64,000 nucleotides of DNA from the NCBI GenBank assembly GCA_023052935.1, contig CM041292.1, positions 147,250,439 through 147,314,438 on the forward strand, read 5' to 3'. Origin of the DNA: Piezodorus guildinii. Lineage: Eukaryota; Arthropoda; Insecta; Hemiptera; Pentatomidae. Shown here in pieces: positions 1 to 9,327 of this stretch. The notes beneath the pieces were generated by a model that was given only the letters and a program-made list of their open reading frames with translations, ran no database searches and was not told the DNA's origin. Positions within the stretch are counted from its first letter, which is position 1. Each line of letters begins with the position of its first letter. The position numbers and the translations under genes were made by a program.

Positions 1-274
1 ATTATATTGCCTACAGCTCTTAGGGGATGGCGGATTCAAGGTATATGTATTTATATGCACTAGTCATTGTAAAGATATTTATAGTGTCTATGAAAGTATT
101 GCTTGCTATAAATACAATAGTTCGTTATAGGCTCCTTTGGGCGGGTGAAAATAGCGTCACGCAGGTAAGCAACAATAATAGTAACCAAGTATTTTTAATA
201 AATCACTTTAAGACAGTTTTAATTATAAAATATCATTATATTTAGATGTTACTTCTTCATTTATGAAAGAAGGA
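1..274. other. AT-rich stretch, nothing recognised
   Basis: No repeat family or credible coding region is seen here. A 72-codon open frame begins with ATG near base 27 but has no recognisable domain and a composition expected by chance. Confidence 0.5.
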
Positions 275-1075
275 TTAATAATTATAATAATAACTTTATT
301 CTGGGACTATGTCTCTTAAGAATTATAATTTCATACAGTAAATATGCTCTTCAGTATACATGTCTGACCGAGAGACCATTAAAATACGTTTTTATTCACA
401 AATGTGCACAAAAAAAAAAAAAAGAAAAGCAATTAAAAACCTATTTTTATAACTATTTACAAAATATATGGAATATAAACCTAAGAAAAAAAATCTCCTA
501 TAAAGTGATAGAGCTGAACAATTTTCAAGTAAATAAAACAAATGAAATATTCCATAACTAGGATTTTGGTAAAATAAATAATTTGGTCTTACGTTAAAAG
601 TAGGATAGTAGATTCACAATTTTACATTTACTATGCGTCTCTTTGGGATGCTAGAAGGTGTTGGAAAAGATGGGATTTGAATGATAGAAGAGAAGATGCA
701 TGGCGAATATGATTAGAAAGAGAATTTCAGACGGCTGCAGATCGCATGTAAAAGAAATTATCAAAAGGTTTAGTTCTATGGGTAGGAATGTAAAGATCAG
801 AATGGCGTGATCTAGTTTCAAGTAAGTGAATTGAGCATTTGAATTATAGGATACTGTGAATGTATGGAGGATGATGTGAGTTAATGACTAGGTACTTAAA
901 TTCGCTGTATAAATGGGTCAGAAGTACCTCTTCGAGGTACCGTAGATGAATCTTATAAAAATATTCATAATCCGCTTGAGTCTGTCATCGAGACATTCAA
1001 GAGGCCACCCTATACCACACAGCAATAATCTAAGTGGGGAAAAATAGGCGAGGAAACCAGTAGATTTAGTAAATT
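275..1075 (-). pseudogene. Degenerate non-LTR retrotransposon 3' end (family C)
   Basis: Read on the minus strand, bases about 640-1075 give broken frames resembling the C-terminus of a CR1/Jockey-like reverse transcriptase polyprotein. One piece reads RFIYGTSKRYF, in the place where such proteins usually have an 'RFI.G..R' segment. The stretch around 660-840 aligns by eye with bases 34975-35200, where the tell-tale LWNSLP motif survives. The probable 3' terminus lies at 275-320: a short GGGAC/GTCTC hairpin at 303-315 followed, on the minus strand, by an AATAAA. The same arrangement occurs at 55151 and, on the plus strand, at 60294. Multiple stops show that it is long dead. The middle part (about 380-600) is AT-rich with nothing recognisable. 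The family assignment comes from C-terminal motifs only, so the clade is uncertain. Confidence 0.5.
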
Positions 1076-1404
1076 TAATTAGTTAACTACAATATATGGG
1101 TTAAATAGTTGATAAATGTAGAACTCTTTATCCACATGGTAAATGATCTACAAACCAAGTTAAGGGAGGAGAGGTAGGGGAGGGATAAACACAGAATTAG
1201 TCATGGGAAGTTTTCATATTCATAGAGAGGATTCATGCTATTTTTCGATTTAAAATATGAGAAAATACATTTCTTTTGGGACACAACTATTCCTTTCCAT
1301 ATCCTCATATTTATTTTTTCAAAGGAAAGCGAAACTGATTTTGATCGAAACACAATTTAGTGAGATTGGTCACAGTCTTACTAAAAACAGTACGGTCCCA
1401 GGCC

Positions 1405-1683
1405 AATAACAGACATGGTGGCTAGAGCAACCCACTATGCCAAAGGTTACGGGTTCAGACCCGCAGGGGGCCCTAAGATTTTTTAATGGGAGTAAACAAC
1501 CCTTAGTTATGCCGTCCATCGGAGGTGCAGTTAAAAGGTGGTCCCGAGCCTGTGCGATGCCATTTAACTCGTTAGAGATCCCTATCCTAATCAAACCTGG
1601 ATAGGCTACATTTAGGACTCCCACTGTAGCATCCTCCGATTAGCCACAGCAGCATAAAGTTACGTTAAATAAACAAACAAACA
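1405..1683 (+). mobile_element. tRNA-derived SINE (SINE-1)
   Basis: This is a full-length copy of the main SINE of the window. The tRNA-like head has an A-box region (GTGGCTAGAGC) near 1417 and a B box (GGTTCAGACCC) near 1451. Next come the body hairpins, the conserved block ending in TTAAAAGGTGGTCCCGAGCC, the CCTATCC...GGATAGG hairpin, and a 3' tail of AAATAAACAAACAAAC type. It matches the copies at 14443, 26843, 36733, 57999 and 60574. No clear target duplication was found at this copy. Confidence 0.85.
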
Positions 1684-2096
1684 GAATATACGTTTGAATT
1701 TTCAGTGACCATGATGTTTGGATAACGGAAAATATGAACTATTTATATTAAAATTCAGTGATTTCATTTTTTTTTAATTTATCATTAAGAAAAAAAATAT
1801 TGTTCTTTTCAACTACAAATCCACAAAGGTGGTCCATCTGGCCACTTTGTTTTAAATTTTGCACAAAAATACCAGGGCATCCAACCATGATTATTACTCC
1901 TAGACGTGTAAAGTTAAATGGCGGCCGATTAAAAAATACTGAATTCCATAACTCAGTTATTTTTGAAGATAGAAAAAAATATGTAGAAAGCTTTAGAATT
2001 ATTAATGCGCGATTGAAATAAAAAAAAAAATAGATCTTCCTTATATATTGAAGACACAATTTATAATATATTTAATTCTCCAAAAATTTGGTTATT
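1684..2096. other. Unclassified AT-rich sequence with a 33-bp motif shared with 6327-6359
   Basis: There are open frames on both strands, but no domain is recognised. Bases 1811-1843 match 6327-6359 closely (CCACAA.GG.GGTCCATCT core). This suggests an old dispersed repeat that now lies on both sides of the BEL insertion. Confidence 0.3.
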
Positions 2097-2101
2097 ATTA
2101 T
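2097..2101. repeat. 5-bp target-site duplication, left copy (BEL element)
   Basis: ATTAT directly precedes the 5' LTR and recurs directly after the 3' LTR at 5846-5850. Five bases is the usual duplication length for BEL/Pao integrases. The flanks are AT-rich, so a chance match is possible, but both copies sit exactly at LTR ends. Confidence 0.8.
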
Positions 2102-2489
2102 TGTTAAGAATTGAGAAATACTGATTTAGTTTATATATATGTATATGTATGTATGTATATATTTAGTAAATATTGAGTTCAGACGCAAGAGGGGGGCACT
2201 ATTTACCTAAAAGAGAGAAAGGTCGCTTCGCAGTCGCTACTACCCTTCGTCGCTCGCCATCGTCGCCCGCGATCGTCCTTGTGACTTTAAGTACAGTACA
2301 CTCATGTTTATAAGTTAATTTTATTTGTTCTTTTGAATTTTGTTTTCCTCAATATATATATGTTTTACAAAGTTAGTAATCTTAATAAACCCATAACGAA
2401 ACCTAATCAAGTATGAGAAATTCGGCGACTCAAAATTACCGTTCGGGTTGAGGCTGCGAGCGAGTGTGTTGTCGCCCCTCTCCCCAACA
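2102..2489 (+). repeat. 5' LTR of BEL/Pao element
   Basis: Starts TGTT and ends AACA. It contains a TA/TG microsatellite, a CpG-rich block near 2220-2280, and an AATAAA polyadenylation signal at 2384-2389. That signal places the R region and U5 in its last 80 or so bases. Almost identical to 5448-5845. Confidence 0.92.
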
Positions 2490-2495
2490 TAAATT

Positions 2496-2506
2496 TGGAG
2501 GCACCG
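2496..2506 (+). promoter_or_regulatory. Primer-binding site, tRNA-Thr-like
   Basis: TGGAGGCACCG begins six bases after the 5' LTR. It is complementary to a tRNA 3' end of ...CGGTGCCTCCA, which as I recall matches animal tRNA-Thr. The position is as expected for minus-strand priming. The tRNA identity rests on memory and should be checked against host tRNAs. Confidence 0.6.
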
Positions 2507-3183
2507 GCGAGATTGCCGAATTTTCTCGATTTGTTTAGGTTTCGTTTTGGTGACTATCGCTTTGAAATTAAATTGATTTAATAGGTTACGCTTTCGCATT
2601 ATTTTATTCGCATTTGTTTTATCAGTTAATTTGTTTCTTAATCTTTAGCATCCTTTTATTTTATAAATTTTATTTGTGTATAATATAGTAGAGAGAACTA
2701 TTTTCATTTTATTTCAAATCTTTGTGCATACATGCTTTCATTCTATTTTAATTCTTTGTATATATATGTTTTTCATTTTGTTTTAAATCTTTATATATAT
2801 GTTTGTTTTTTTCAATGATTTATTTGATTATTGCAAACCTTAATTTCGCTAATACTACGTAGTGCACTTTGTACATATTTATTTTCTTTATTAACTCACT
2901 GTGTATTATAAAGTATATGTTTATTTCTTTAATACTATACGTAAGTCACTTTAATGCATATTAATTTAATTATTCACTACGCATTATTCATTTTAATTTT
3001 ATAATATTTTGTAGGTCATTTTTTATTTTCATCTCCATTGAATATTTGATTGATTATTATTTAACTACACCACACCAAAGCTTTATTATAATTAGTTTGC
3101 AATTAATTTGAGAAAATTATTTCTATTTTAATATTTTCTTTGATTTAAGTTAGTTATTTCCGTCAAAATTATTGTTATCTAAT
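2507..3183 (+). other. Leader (5' untranslated) region of the BEL element
   Basis: About 680 bases of very T-rich sequence lie between the primer-binding site and the gag ATG. No open frame of note is present. A packaging signal may lie here, but none can be recognised by eye. Confidence 0.6.
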
Positions 3184-5130
3184 ATGCCGCCCAAAGCTGA
3201 TAAAGGTTCTAATTTAGAAAGTGATGAACTTAAGTTACAATTTTTAATGGACGAATTTAGTGATTTATATGAGGACATTAAAAACACTAATAATCTAGGT
3301 TTTATTTCCACCACAGATAAATCTAAGAGGGCATTATTTAAGGCACGCTTATCGCGTATAGATGGTACTTTTGAGAAGTTTTCTCAAATATTTCGAGAAA
3401 TAAAATCGCTTGCTACACGAATAGAAGGTTATGATACTTCGCTATGCTTAAAAATGAAACATGAGGCTAGAGAAGCCTACTACGAAGCTTTGTCTTATGA
3501 TGTACACGAAAATCAAATCTCTATAAAAAATAATTCGATCAGTTCTACGCCCGTTCTCCAACTACCACCTATAAACTTACCCAGTTTCGACGTTAATATT
3601 TCAGATTGGGGGCCATTTAAGGACACTTATATTTCGCTGATTCATCATAACAATGATTTACCTAATGTGCAGAAATTTCATTATTTAAAGTCTGCATTAA
3701 AGGGGGCCGCCGCTCAGAAAATAGCTTCTATTCCGATATCTGACGCTCAGTACCTGCATGCTTGGGAAACGCTTTCTAAACGATATGAAAACAAGAGATC
3801 GCAAGCCATTACCTTTCTTATGAAAATATTTCAATTTCAATCACTTAAAAATCAAAATTTGGCCTCCTTGGAAACTTTCTCGAATGTAGTTTTAGAAAAT
3901 ATTATTTTATTTCAGAACTTGAAATTAGAGGATCCGGCGGGATTTATTCTTATGACGTATGGCTTGACATTGTTAGATGAAAAATCCCGCGACCAGTTTG
4001 AGACAAAATATTCTTCTTCGACCACATTACCCACACTTCATAATTTTCAGAACTTCATTCAAGAAATTTGCATAAAATTACAAACCAAAGCCTTAACTTC
4101 TAACCGCTCAGTAGAAACAATAGTCCCGCAACAAAAATCTAAATATTTCATTGAACCAAGGCGCGTCTTTATGTCAACTATCTCCGATAATGCATCTCTG
4201 AAATGTTTTAAATGCCAACAGAACCACCGCATTTATGAATGCCCCCAATTCAGAACTTTAAGTCAATCACAAAGATACGAAGAAGTCAAGAAACTTAATC
4301 GATGCTTTAACTGCTTGTCTTCGGGCCACCCTGCAAAAGGCTGCCCCTCTCGCAATTCCTGTCGTTCCTGTGGTAGAAAACATCACACACTATTACATTT
4401 TTCGCCATCAAATCGTCTCGCATTTCATTCTAAACAGGTCGCTAACGAACAAACTTCAATCAGTCGCTCTTCATGTATCAGCCAGCCTAAAAAATTTTGT
4501 CCCGTGGACGCTAAACCAGCAACTTCAAATGACTCAAAGGAAGTAGTACTTTCTACTGCAAATAATGGAGGAATTAATGTCCTACTTGGAACTGCCTGCG
4601 CCGAAATAAGGGACCAAGAGGGTAACTACCATCCAATAAGATTAGTTATAGATAGTGGGTCACAGAGATCTTTCATAACCACTCATTGTTCGCAACGCTT
4701 AGGATTACCCCTTTTCAGAAACCCTCATAAGATCAGTGGCTTTGCAGATAGTCAAATTCGTGGTGGAGAACACCAAACAAAATGTATTTTACGCCCGTGC
4801 GGACTGGATCAACCACTATTGGAAACAAATGCCATATTAATATCGCATATTACCGATAAATTACCCACCCGCTGCTTATCACCAAAAATTAAAGAAATCT
4901 TTAATAAATACGATCTAGCTGATCCTGGCTTTGACAAACCGTGTCACATAGATTTTCTTCTCGGAGCTGATTTTTTCAGTAAAATATTTACAGGAGAAAC
5001 CATCAACACTTCCTCAGGTTTTCCGAATGGATTAAAGACGATTTTTGGTTTGGTCATAACTGGTCCTGTAAGTGACACCTTAACTTCCCATATCACGTAC
5101 GCTAAGAATAACCAAGAATTTGAAAACTGA
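3184..5130 (+). CDS. BEL/Pao gag-protease polyprotein (648 aa, intact ORF)
   Basis: The protein would form the retrotransposon particle and cleave it. Order along the chain: a basic and acidic N-terminus; a Pao-type capsid-like region (DUF1759-like, about residues 125-300, with PSFDVNISDWGPFKD near its start); three zinc-knuckle motifs; and a retropepsin-like aspartic protease (DUF1758-like). The knuckles are C341-C344-H348-C353, C374-C377-H382-C387, and a CX2C pair at C393/C396 followed by histidines. The protease carries the catalytic DSG at residues 490-492 and the downstream LLGADFF segment near 590-600. I take ATG at 3184 (MPPKADKG) as the start, because the in-frame triplet 12 bases upstream is TTG. 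The ORF ends at a TGA at 5128-5130, just after the protease, where a complete element would continue into reverse transcriptase. It has no frameshift, unlike every other element ORF in the window, which agrees with the young LTRs. Confidence 0.92.
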   Translation: MPPKADKGSNLESDELKLQFLMDEFSDLYEDIKNTNNLGFISTTDKSKRALFKARLSRIDGTFEKFSQIFREIKSLATRIEGYDTSLCLKMKHEAREAYYEALSYDVHENQISIKNNSISSTPVLQLPPINLPSFDVNISDWGPFKDTYISLIHHNNDLPNVQKFHYLKSALKGAAAQKIASIPISDAQYLHAWETLSKRYENKRSQAITFLMKIFQFQSLKNQNLASLETFSNVVLENIILFQNLKLEDPAGFILMTYGLTLLDEKSRDQFETKYSSSTTLPTLHNFQNFIQEICIKLQTKALTSNRSVETIVPQQKSKYFIEPRRVFMSTISDNASLKCFKCQQNHRIYECPQFRTLSQSQRYEEVKKLNRCFNCLSSGHPAKGCPSRNSCRSCGRKHHTLLHFSPSNRLAFHSKQVANEQTSISRSSCISQPKKFCPVDAKPATSNDSKEVVLSTANNGGINVLLGTACAEIRDQEGNYHPIRLVIDSGSQRSFITTHCSQRLGLPLFRNPHKISGFADSQIRGGEHQTKCILRPCGLDQPLLETNAILISHITDKLPTRCLSPKIKEIFNKYDLADPGFDKPCHIDFLLGADFFSKIFTGETINTSSGFPNGLKTIFGLVITGPVSDTLTSHITYAKNNQEFEN

Positions 5131-5140
5131 TCGTCCCTTA

Positions 5141-5212
5141 AATAATTCACTGACTAAATTCTGCAATCCAGGACTCGTCAAGGTGGGCGGCAGATTAAAT
5201 GCCTCGCTATAG
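5141..5212 (+). pseudogene. Integrase N-terminal-region remnant of BEL pol
   Basis: The frame ending at TAG 5210-5212 contains LVKVGGRLNASL. Its VGGRL core is characteristic of the segment just before the zinc-binding domain of BEL/Pao integrase. It sits only a few bases after the protease ORF stop, so about 2-3 kb of pol (reverse transcriptase, RNase H) has been removed between them. Bases 5213-5436 are broken and may be the pol C-terminus, though no motif can be named. Confidence 0.6.
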
Positions 5213-5436
5213 TACAAGACAAATATCTTTGGTTTAACATATACATCTACCAATAGGACAAGATCGCTCTATTAGTAGTCTCAGATGTGTCTAAAGAAGC
5301 GTTCCTCGCCTCATCGGACCACCCTGGAAGAATCATCGACCAAACATCGCTCATCCCCGCTGTACTTTACTTAATTTTATCACTTAATTCTGTCCCATGT
5401 CACAATTCCAAAATTTAAATTTTATGTTATAAAATT

Positions 5437-5447
5437 GGTGGGCGGCA
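5437..5447 (+). promoter_or_regulatory. Polypurine-tract-like sequence before 3' LTR
   Basis: A G-rich run (GGTGGGCGGCA) abuts the TGTT start of the 3' LTR, the position of the plus-strand primer. G-rich, interrupted tracts of this kind are common in BEL/Pao elements. Confidence 0.55.
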
Positions 5448-5845
5448 TGTTAAGAATTGAGAAATACTGATTTAGTTTATATATATGTGTATATATGTAT
5501 ATGTATGTATGTATATATTTAGTAAATATTGAGTTCAGACACAAGAGGGGGGCACTATTTACCTAAAAGAGAGAAAGGTCGCTTCGCAGTCGCTACTACC
5601 CTTCGTCGCTCGCCATCGTCGCCCGCGATCGTCCTTGTGACTTTAAGTACAGTACACTCATGTTTATAAGTTAATTTTATTTGTTCTTTTGAATTTTGTT
5701 TTCCTCAATATATATATGTTTTACAAAGTTAGTAATCTTAATAAACCCATAACGAAACCTAATCAAGTATGAGAAATTCGGCGACTCAAAATTAACGTTC
5801 GGGTTGAGGCTGCGAGCGAGTGTGTTGTCGCCCCTCTCCCCAACA
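5448..5845 (+). repeat. 3' LTR of BEL/Pao element
   Basis: 398 bp, TGTT...AACA. It differs from the 5' LTR by two substitutions and an extra 10 bases in the TA/TG microsatellite. ATTAT at 5846-5850 is the right target duplication. Confidence 0.92.
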
Positions 5846-5849
5846 ATTA

Positions 5850-5850
<1 letters not shown>

Positions 5851-5889
<39 letters not shown>

Positions 5890-6270
5890 TTTTCGATATC
5901 AAGACACCGCAATGGATAAAGTGAGAGAGAAAAAAATCTTATATGGTCAAGCCACAAATTATAAGAGATGCACTTTCTCGATACATCGGTTATTATTGAA
6001 GGGAAATAAAAAATGTAAGGTGTCCTTGAATGAGGAACTTTAACGTGAATAAAAATCGAAAGAAAAGAAAAATGAATATTAAAGAAGTCTTGTATAAATA
6101 CTTCTAGCATTACTTATGCTTATTACTTTCAATAATAAACCATTGTAATCTATCATAAAAGAAAAAAAATAATAATAAAAAACATTACCCTTAAAGCTTG
6201 AGGGATTGTGTTTCAAGATACGTAGAACCCGAATAACCCCCCCAAAAATAAATCAAACCTTTGGCCAAAT
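5851..6270. repeat. Poly(A) run and unclassified dispersed repeat (repeat A, copy 1)
   Basis: An A-run at about 5860-5887 is followed by AT-rich sequence. Segments of it recur at 27700-27945: GAA.AAAATCGA.AGAAAAGA near 6047, and TTTCAAGATACGTAGAAC near 6210. Not attributable to a known family by eye. Confidence 0.4.
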
Positions 6271-7302
6271 AAATAAATACTAATCGAATTTCACTTCGAA
6301 GAAAACAAATTGTGTGTAATATTAACAACTACAAAGCCACAAGGGCGGTCCATCTTGCTGAGAGAACTGCCGATGTTTACTGCAAGGTTTCAGCGCAACA
6401 TTGCTCAATCATCATTAGTAACGTCGTGCACTGTTTTGTCCTAAGGTAATCATATTTGCCTAATGATGGTGTTGTTATATATATCTAGTACCGTGTGTTC
6501 TCTCGTTTCTTAATGCAATAAATAAATGAAATTTTCTATAATCAAGGCATCGAAAATCTTTTCTGAAATATGAGTAGTAATATACTTGTTTAATATACCG
6601 TTAGGAGGCGAGAGATTTTATTAAAATTAATATGCAATAAAATAAGCAGTACAAGTTAACATAATGTCGTTATAAACATATGTTATTTGTAGTGAGGGAG
6701 GTTACGTGATTCAGTGTTGCCACTTTGCAGTATCCTACAAGGCATTCATACAGAATGCAATATTTTAAACAAATTATTATGTACCAAATTATAAGTAAGT
6801 TATTAAAATAAATTGAAAGTTTTTAAAATTTTATAAAGTGACATTATTATTTATTATTTTTAATTTAAAGATTATTTCATGCAAACGGGTATTTCACTTT
6901 AAACTAATTGTGATTTTCATGGAAAATAAATTACACTTTTTATAATAAAAAATAAAATGAGAATCAACCGAATATAATAGGAACCATTGTTATTTATTTT
7001 TTTATATTACATAACCTCGCTGGTGTTAGAGGGTATATTTTTTTATTTTATTACTTTCCCTATTTGATTCATTTAAATGTAAGGTTATCCGCGAAAGGTA
7101 GATATAAATATTTCTGATTTTAAGTGTATTTTGCTCTCCTCTATCTAACTTGGACAAACTGTGCATTTTTAATATGAATGACATAAGCCACTTTCAAATT
7201 TCACGGGATTGAAGCAGAGGCGAATCACTTTTAGTCACTTGTTACAAATTAGAAAATCATTTTTTGAATTTATTATCAAATTTTAGCTTATTTTGTTGGG
7301 CT
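6271..7302. other. AT-rich, no gene recognised
   Basis: Apart from the 33-bp motif at 6327-6359 shared with 1811-1843, no repeat, ORF or structured element is seen. Confidence 0.5.
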
Positions 7303-7931
7303 AATAATTATAAGCTTACAGTTGACAACAAACTACTAATATACGATAAACTTATATGAGCCTACGGATTAGAACTGTGGGGGACAGCTAAAATTCTAAC
7401 ATCAAATGTATCCAATCCTTCCTATCCAAAGTCCTGACAATAGTTAATGTTCGTTATTACGTTACCAACTTTACCTTAAACCACGACCTTAATATTCCAT
7501 TTATTGTAGACCTGGTACCATCCAAATTTTCAAAATTCTATCAGAACCTTATAGATAAAACGTTATCCTGACCCTCAAGTACAATCCCTATCTCATCCCT
7601 ACAACCCTCCACTTAGATTGAAATGGCAGTGGCCACGAGACGTTTTGTAAACATTTATACTGGAGTTCTTACAGTGGTCAGATTCTCCCCTCATGTACTG
7701 TGAGTTAGTGGCTATTGCGCTCTAACTCTGTCTCCACTGGCTCATACCAATAACGCCTCTGAGAAAGTTGCGCTGGGATCTCTTGGATTCTGCTTTGGAG
7801 CAATGTAGGGCAATGCCTAGTCCGGAGTTTCTATAACAGATTGTAAATATTTTATTTAGTTATGATTGTGTGAATGATATTAATTCGTTTCTTAATTTGT
7901 ATTTATCTCAATTATAGATTGTTGTTTTATT

Positions 7932-8331
7932 TTTTTTTTCACTTTATTTATTGATTTGCACCTGTCAGCAGTATGTGACAATCAGCAAATAGGATAGAAT
8001 ACTAAACAAAATAATGACATGTCAGGCATGAGGAAGGACAGTACCCAGCAGCACGTCTTCTCGTCAGATTTTTTTTTTATGTATGGTTTCCATCATTTTT
8101 TAAATTTTATGGTCTTTATTTTACGTCGGAGTGTTAATAAGGCTATCATTATACGATTAGGGACCATTTGAAGCGTTCATAGCTTGAGTGCAGTAAGCGA
8201 GCTCTTGGAGAAGGCTCAAAAGGGGCTGAATAAGATTATTCAATCCTCTAATTATCTGTGTTAATTGGGATGAATTTTCACCGGAAGACGGCTGCTGTGG
8301 TATTTCCCTCCTCACACACGAGCCTATTAGG
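7932..8331 (-). mobile_element. Unclassified retroposon-like insertion with 13-bp target duplication
   Basis: About 400 bp interrupts the LINE 3' UTR. The host sequence TTGTTGTTTTATT occurs on both sides (7919-7931 and 8332-8344), which marks a target duplication. The insert begins with a T-run on the plus strand, so it reads as a minus-strand element with a 3' poly(A) tail. It contains no recognised ORF or tRNA-like head and may be a 5'-truncated LINE of a family not otherwise seen here. Confidence 0.65.
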
Positions 8332-8428
8332 TTGTTGTTTTATTAATTTCATTTGTTTTGTTTTTGTATGTATATATATATACTATATTTTATGTAATTT
8401 GACTTTACTTTCATTTTTAAATCATTTT

Positions 8429-9236
8429 TACTTTCACTTACTATATATAGTAAGTATTGAGACCATGAAAATTTTCGAATTCCAGTTTTCAACGGAAATA
8501 CAAGTTTTAGGATCCCCTGAGTCCAAATAACCAAGTCCCGCAAAAAGGTCTGTGTGCCTGTGTGTGTGTGTGTGTGTGGTAACTCCCGGGTGGAAACGGT
8601 AAGTCCTATGGAACAGAAATTTCATATTTAAGACAACTATACGCCCGAAACGTGAAAAAACTTTTTGCATCAAAATGAGCTTACCAGAAGAGGCACTTTA
8701 TGCCATGCATTTTGCACCTTTTTTCGGTTTTCTCGAAAACGGTTCCGACGATTTTGATTAAACTCGCTATATCGATGCAACATTTAATGGGCTTTAATAT
8801 CATGTAGGTTTTATTCTGATAAAAATGGTCTGACAGGGCTTAAATGCCGATATTTTAAATTTTCTTCCCCATTTAATTTTGTAGATTCAATAAAAATAAC
8901 TATATTATCTTGTAAACGCTGATAAAAAGCAGGTAAATATATAAATTGACTAAATTCGATACCCAACTAAAGGAGAAAACAGAAAACATATTTTTTTAAT
9001 GCAATTTTTCGTTTTTGAACATAAGAGCAGTAATATACATGTATGATATACCGTTGGAAAGCGATTTTAGAAAAAATATTATCTTTAAGAAACACATGTT
9101 TCTATATAAATTCAATTTAATTAATTCCTTAATAGTTTCACGTATTTTTATCTCTAACTTTTTTTGAAAATCCATTCATTGATTTTTAAAATGGAGGTAA
9201 GTGAAAGTCGTGTGTTGCCCGCACCAGATTTTTTTC
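8429..9236 (-). mobile_element. RC element (HINE/DINE-1-like), full-length copy
   Basis: About 810 bp. The left end reads TACTTTCACTTAC followed by a perfect 18-bp palindrome (CTTACTATATATAGTAAG, 8437-8454), then a (GT)n core at 8558-8578. The right end is GGTAAGTGAAAGTCG and TGTTGCCCGCACCAGATTT. ACTTTCACTTAC and GTAAGTGAAAGT form 12-bp inverted repeats, the second lying about 25-30 bases inside its end. Subterminal inverted repeats, a microsatellite core, a hairpin near one end and insertion into a T-run without an obvious duplication together resemble Helentron-associated HINE/DINE-1 elements. No protein is encoded. It interrupts the family A LINE 3' UTR. Confidence 0.7.
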
Positions 9237-9327
9237 TGTACATATTGTAGGAGTGTAGTCTCATATCACTATTACTACTATACATTTAGAAACTAATTGT
9301 AATACATCTCAACACATAAATAATTAT

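Larger units (their letters stand above)
2102..5845 (+). mobile_element. BEL/Pao LTR retrotransposon, internally deleted (3.74 kb)
   Basis: The element is bounded by direct LTRs of 388 and 398 bp that begin TGTTAAG and end CCCCAACA, with a 5-bp ATTAT target duplication. Between them lie a tRNA-primer site, a leader of about 680 bp, one intact gag-protease ORF, a short integrase-like remnant and a G-rich polypurine tract. Reverse transcriptase, RNase H and nearly all of integrase are missing, so it could move only with enzymes supplied by a relative. Over the roughly 388 shared bases the LTRs differ by two substitutions (near 2184 and 2434), plus a 10-bp change in a TA/TG microsatellite, so insertion was recent. 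The missing pol could be a one-off deletion or the defining feature of a non-autonomous subfamily. Confidence 0.9.
7303..9327 (+). mobile_element. 5'-truncated Jockey-type LINE fragment (family A) with two nested insertions
   Basis: Starting at 7312, the sequence aligns with the 3' part of the large LINE at 28.1-32.9 kb, from base 32110 onward (end of the reverse transcriptase ORF, then 3' UTR). The coding part is disrupted by substitutions and small deletions. The 3' UTR is interrupted by a retroposon-like insertion (7932-8331) and an RC element (8429-9236), and resumes at 9237-9318 with the terminal sequence matching 32840-32911. AATAATTAT at 7303-7311 and again at 9319-9327 is a plausible 9-bp target duplication around the composite. 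A 5' truncation with target duplication is normal LINE behaviour. Confidence 0.75.

Noticed and set aside
1748..2059. Overlapping ORFs of about 90-100 codons on both strands
   Set aside because: Mutually antisense, low complexity at the ends, no recognised domain. Treated as unclassified repeat sequence.
3172..3183. Upstream in-frame TTG start for the BEL gag-protease ORF
   Set aside because: The triplet is TTG; the ATG at 3184 is the plausible eukaryotic start.
4944..5150. Antisense ORF within the BEL protease region
   Set aside because: Shadow of the real coding strand.
8434..8673. ORFs with alternating Thr-His across the (CA)n core; also 20983-21186 and 21961-22236
   Set aside because: Read-through of the RC element microsatellite and conserved non-coding DNA. 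The similarity between these frames reflects repeat copies, not a gene family.
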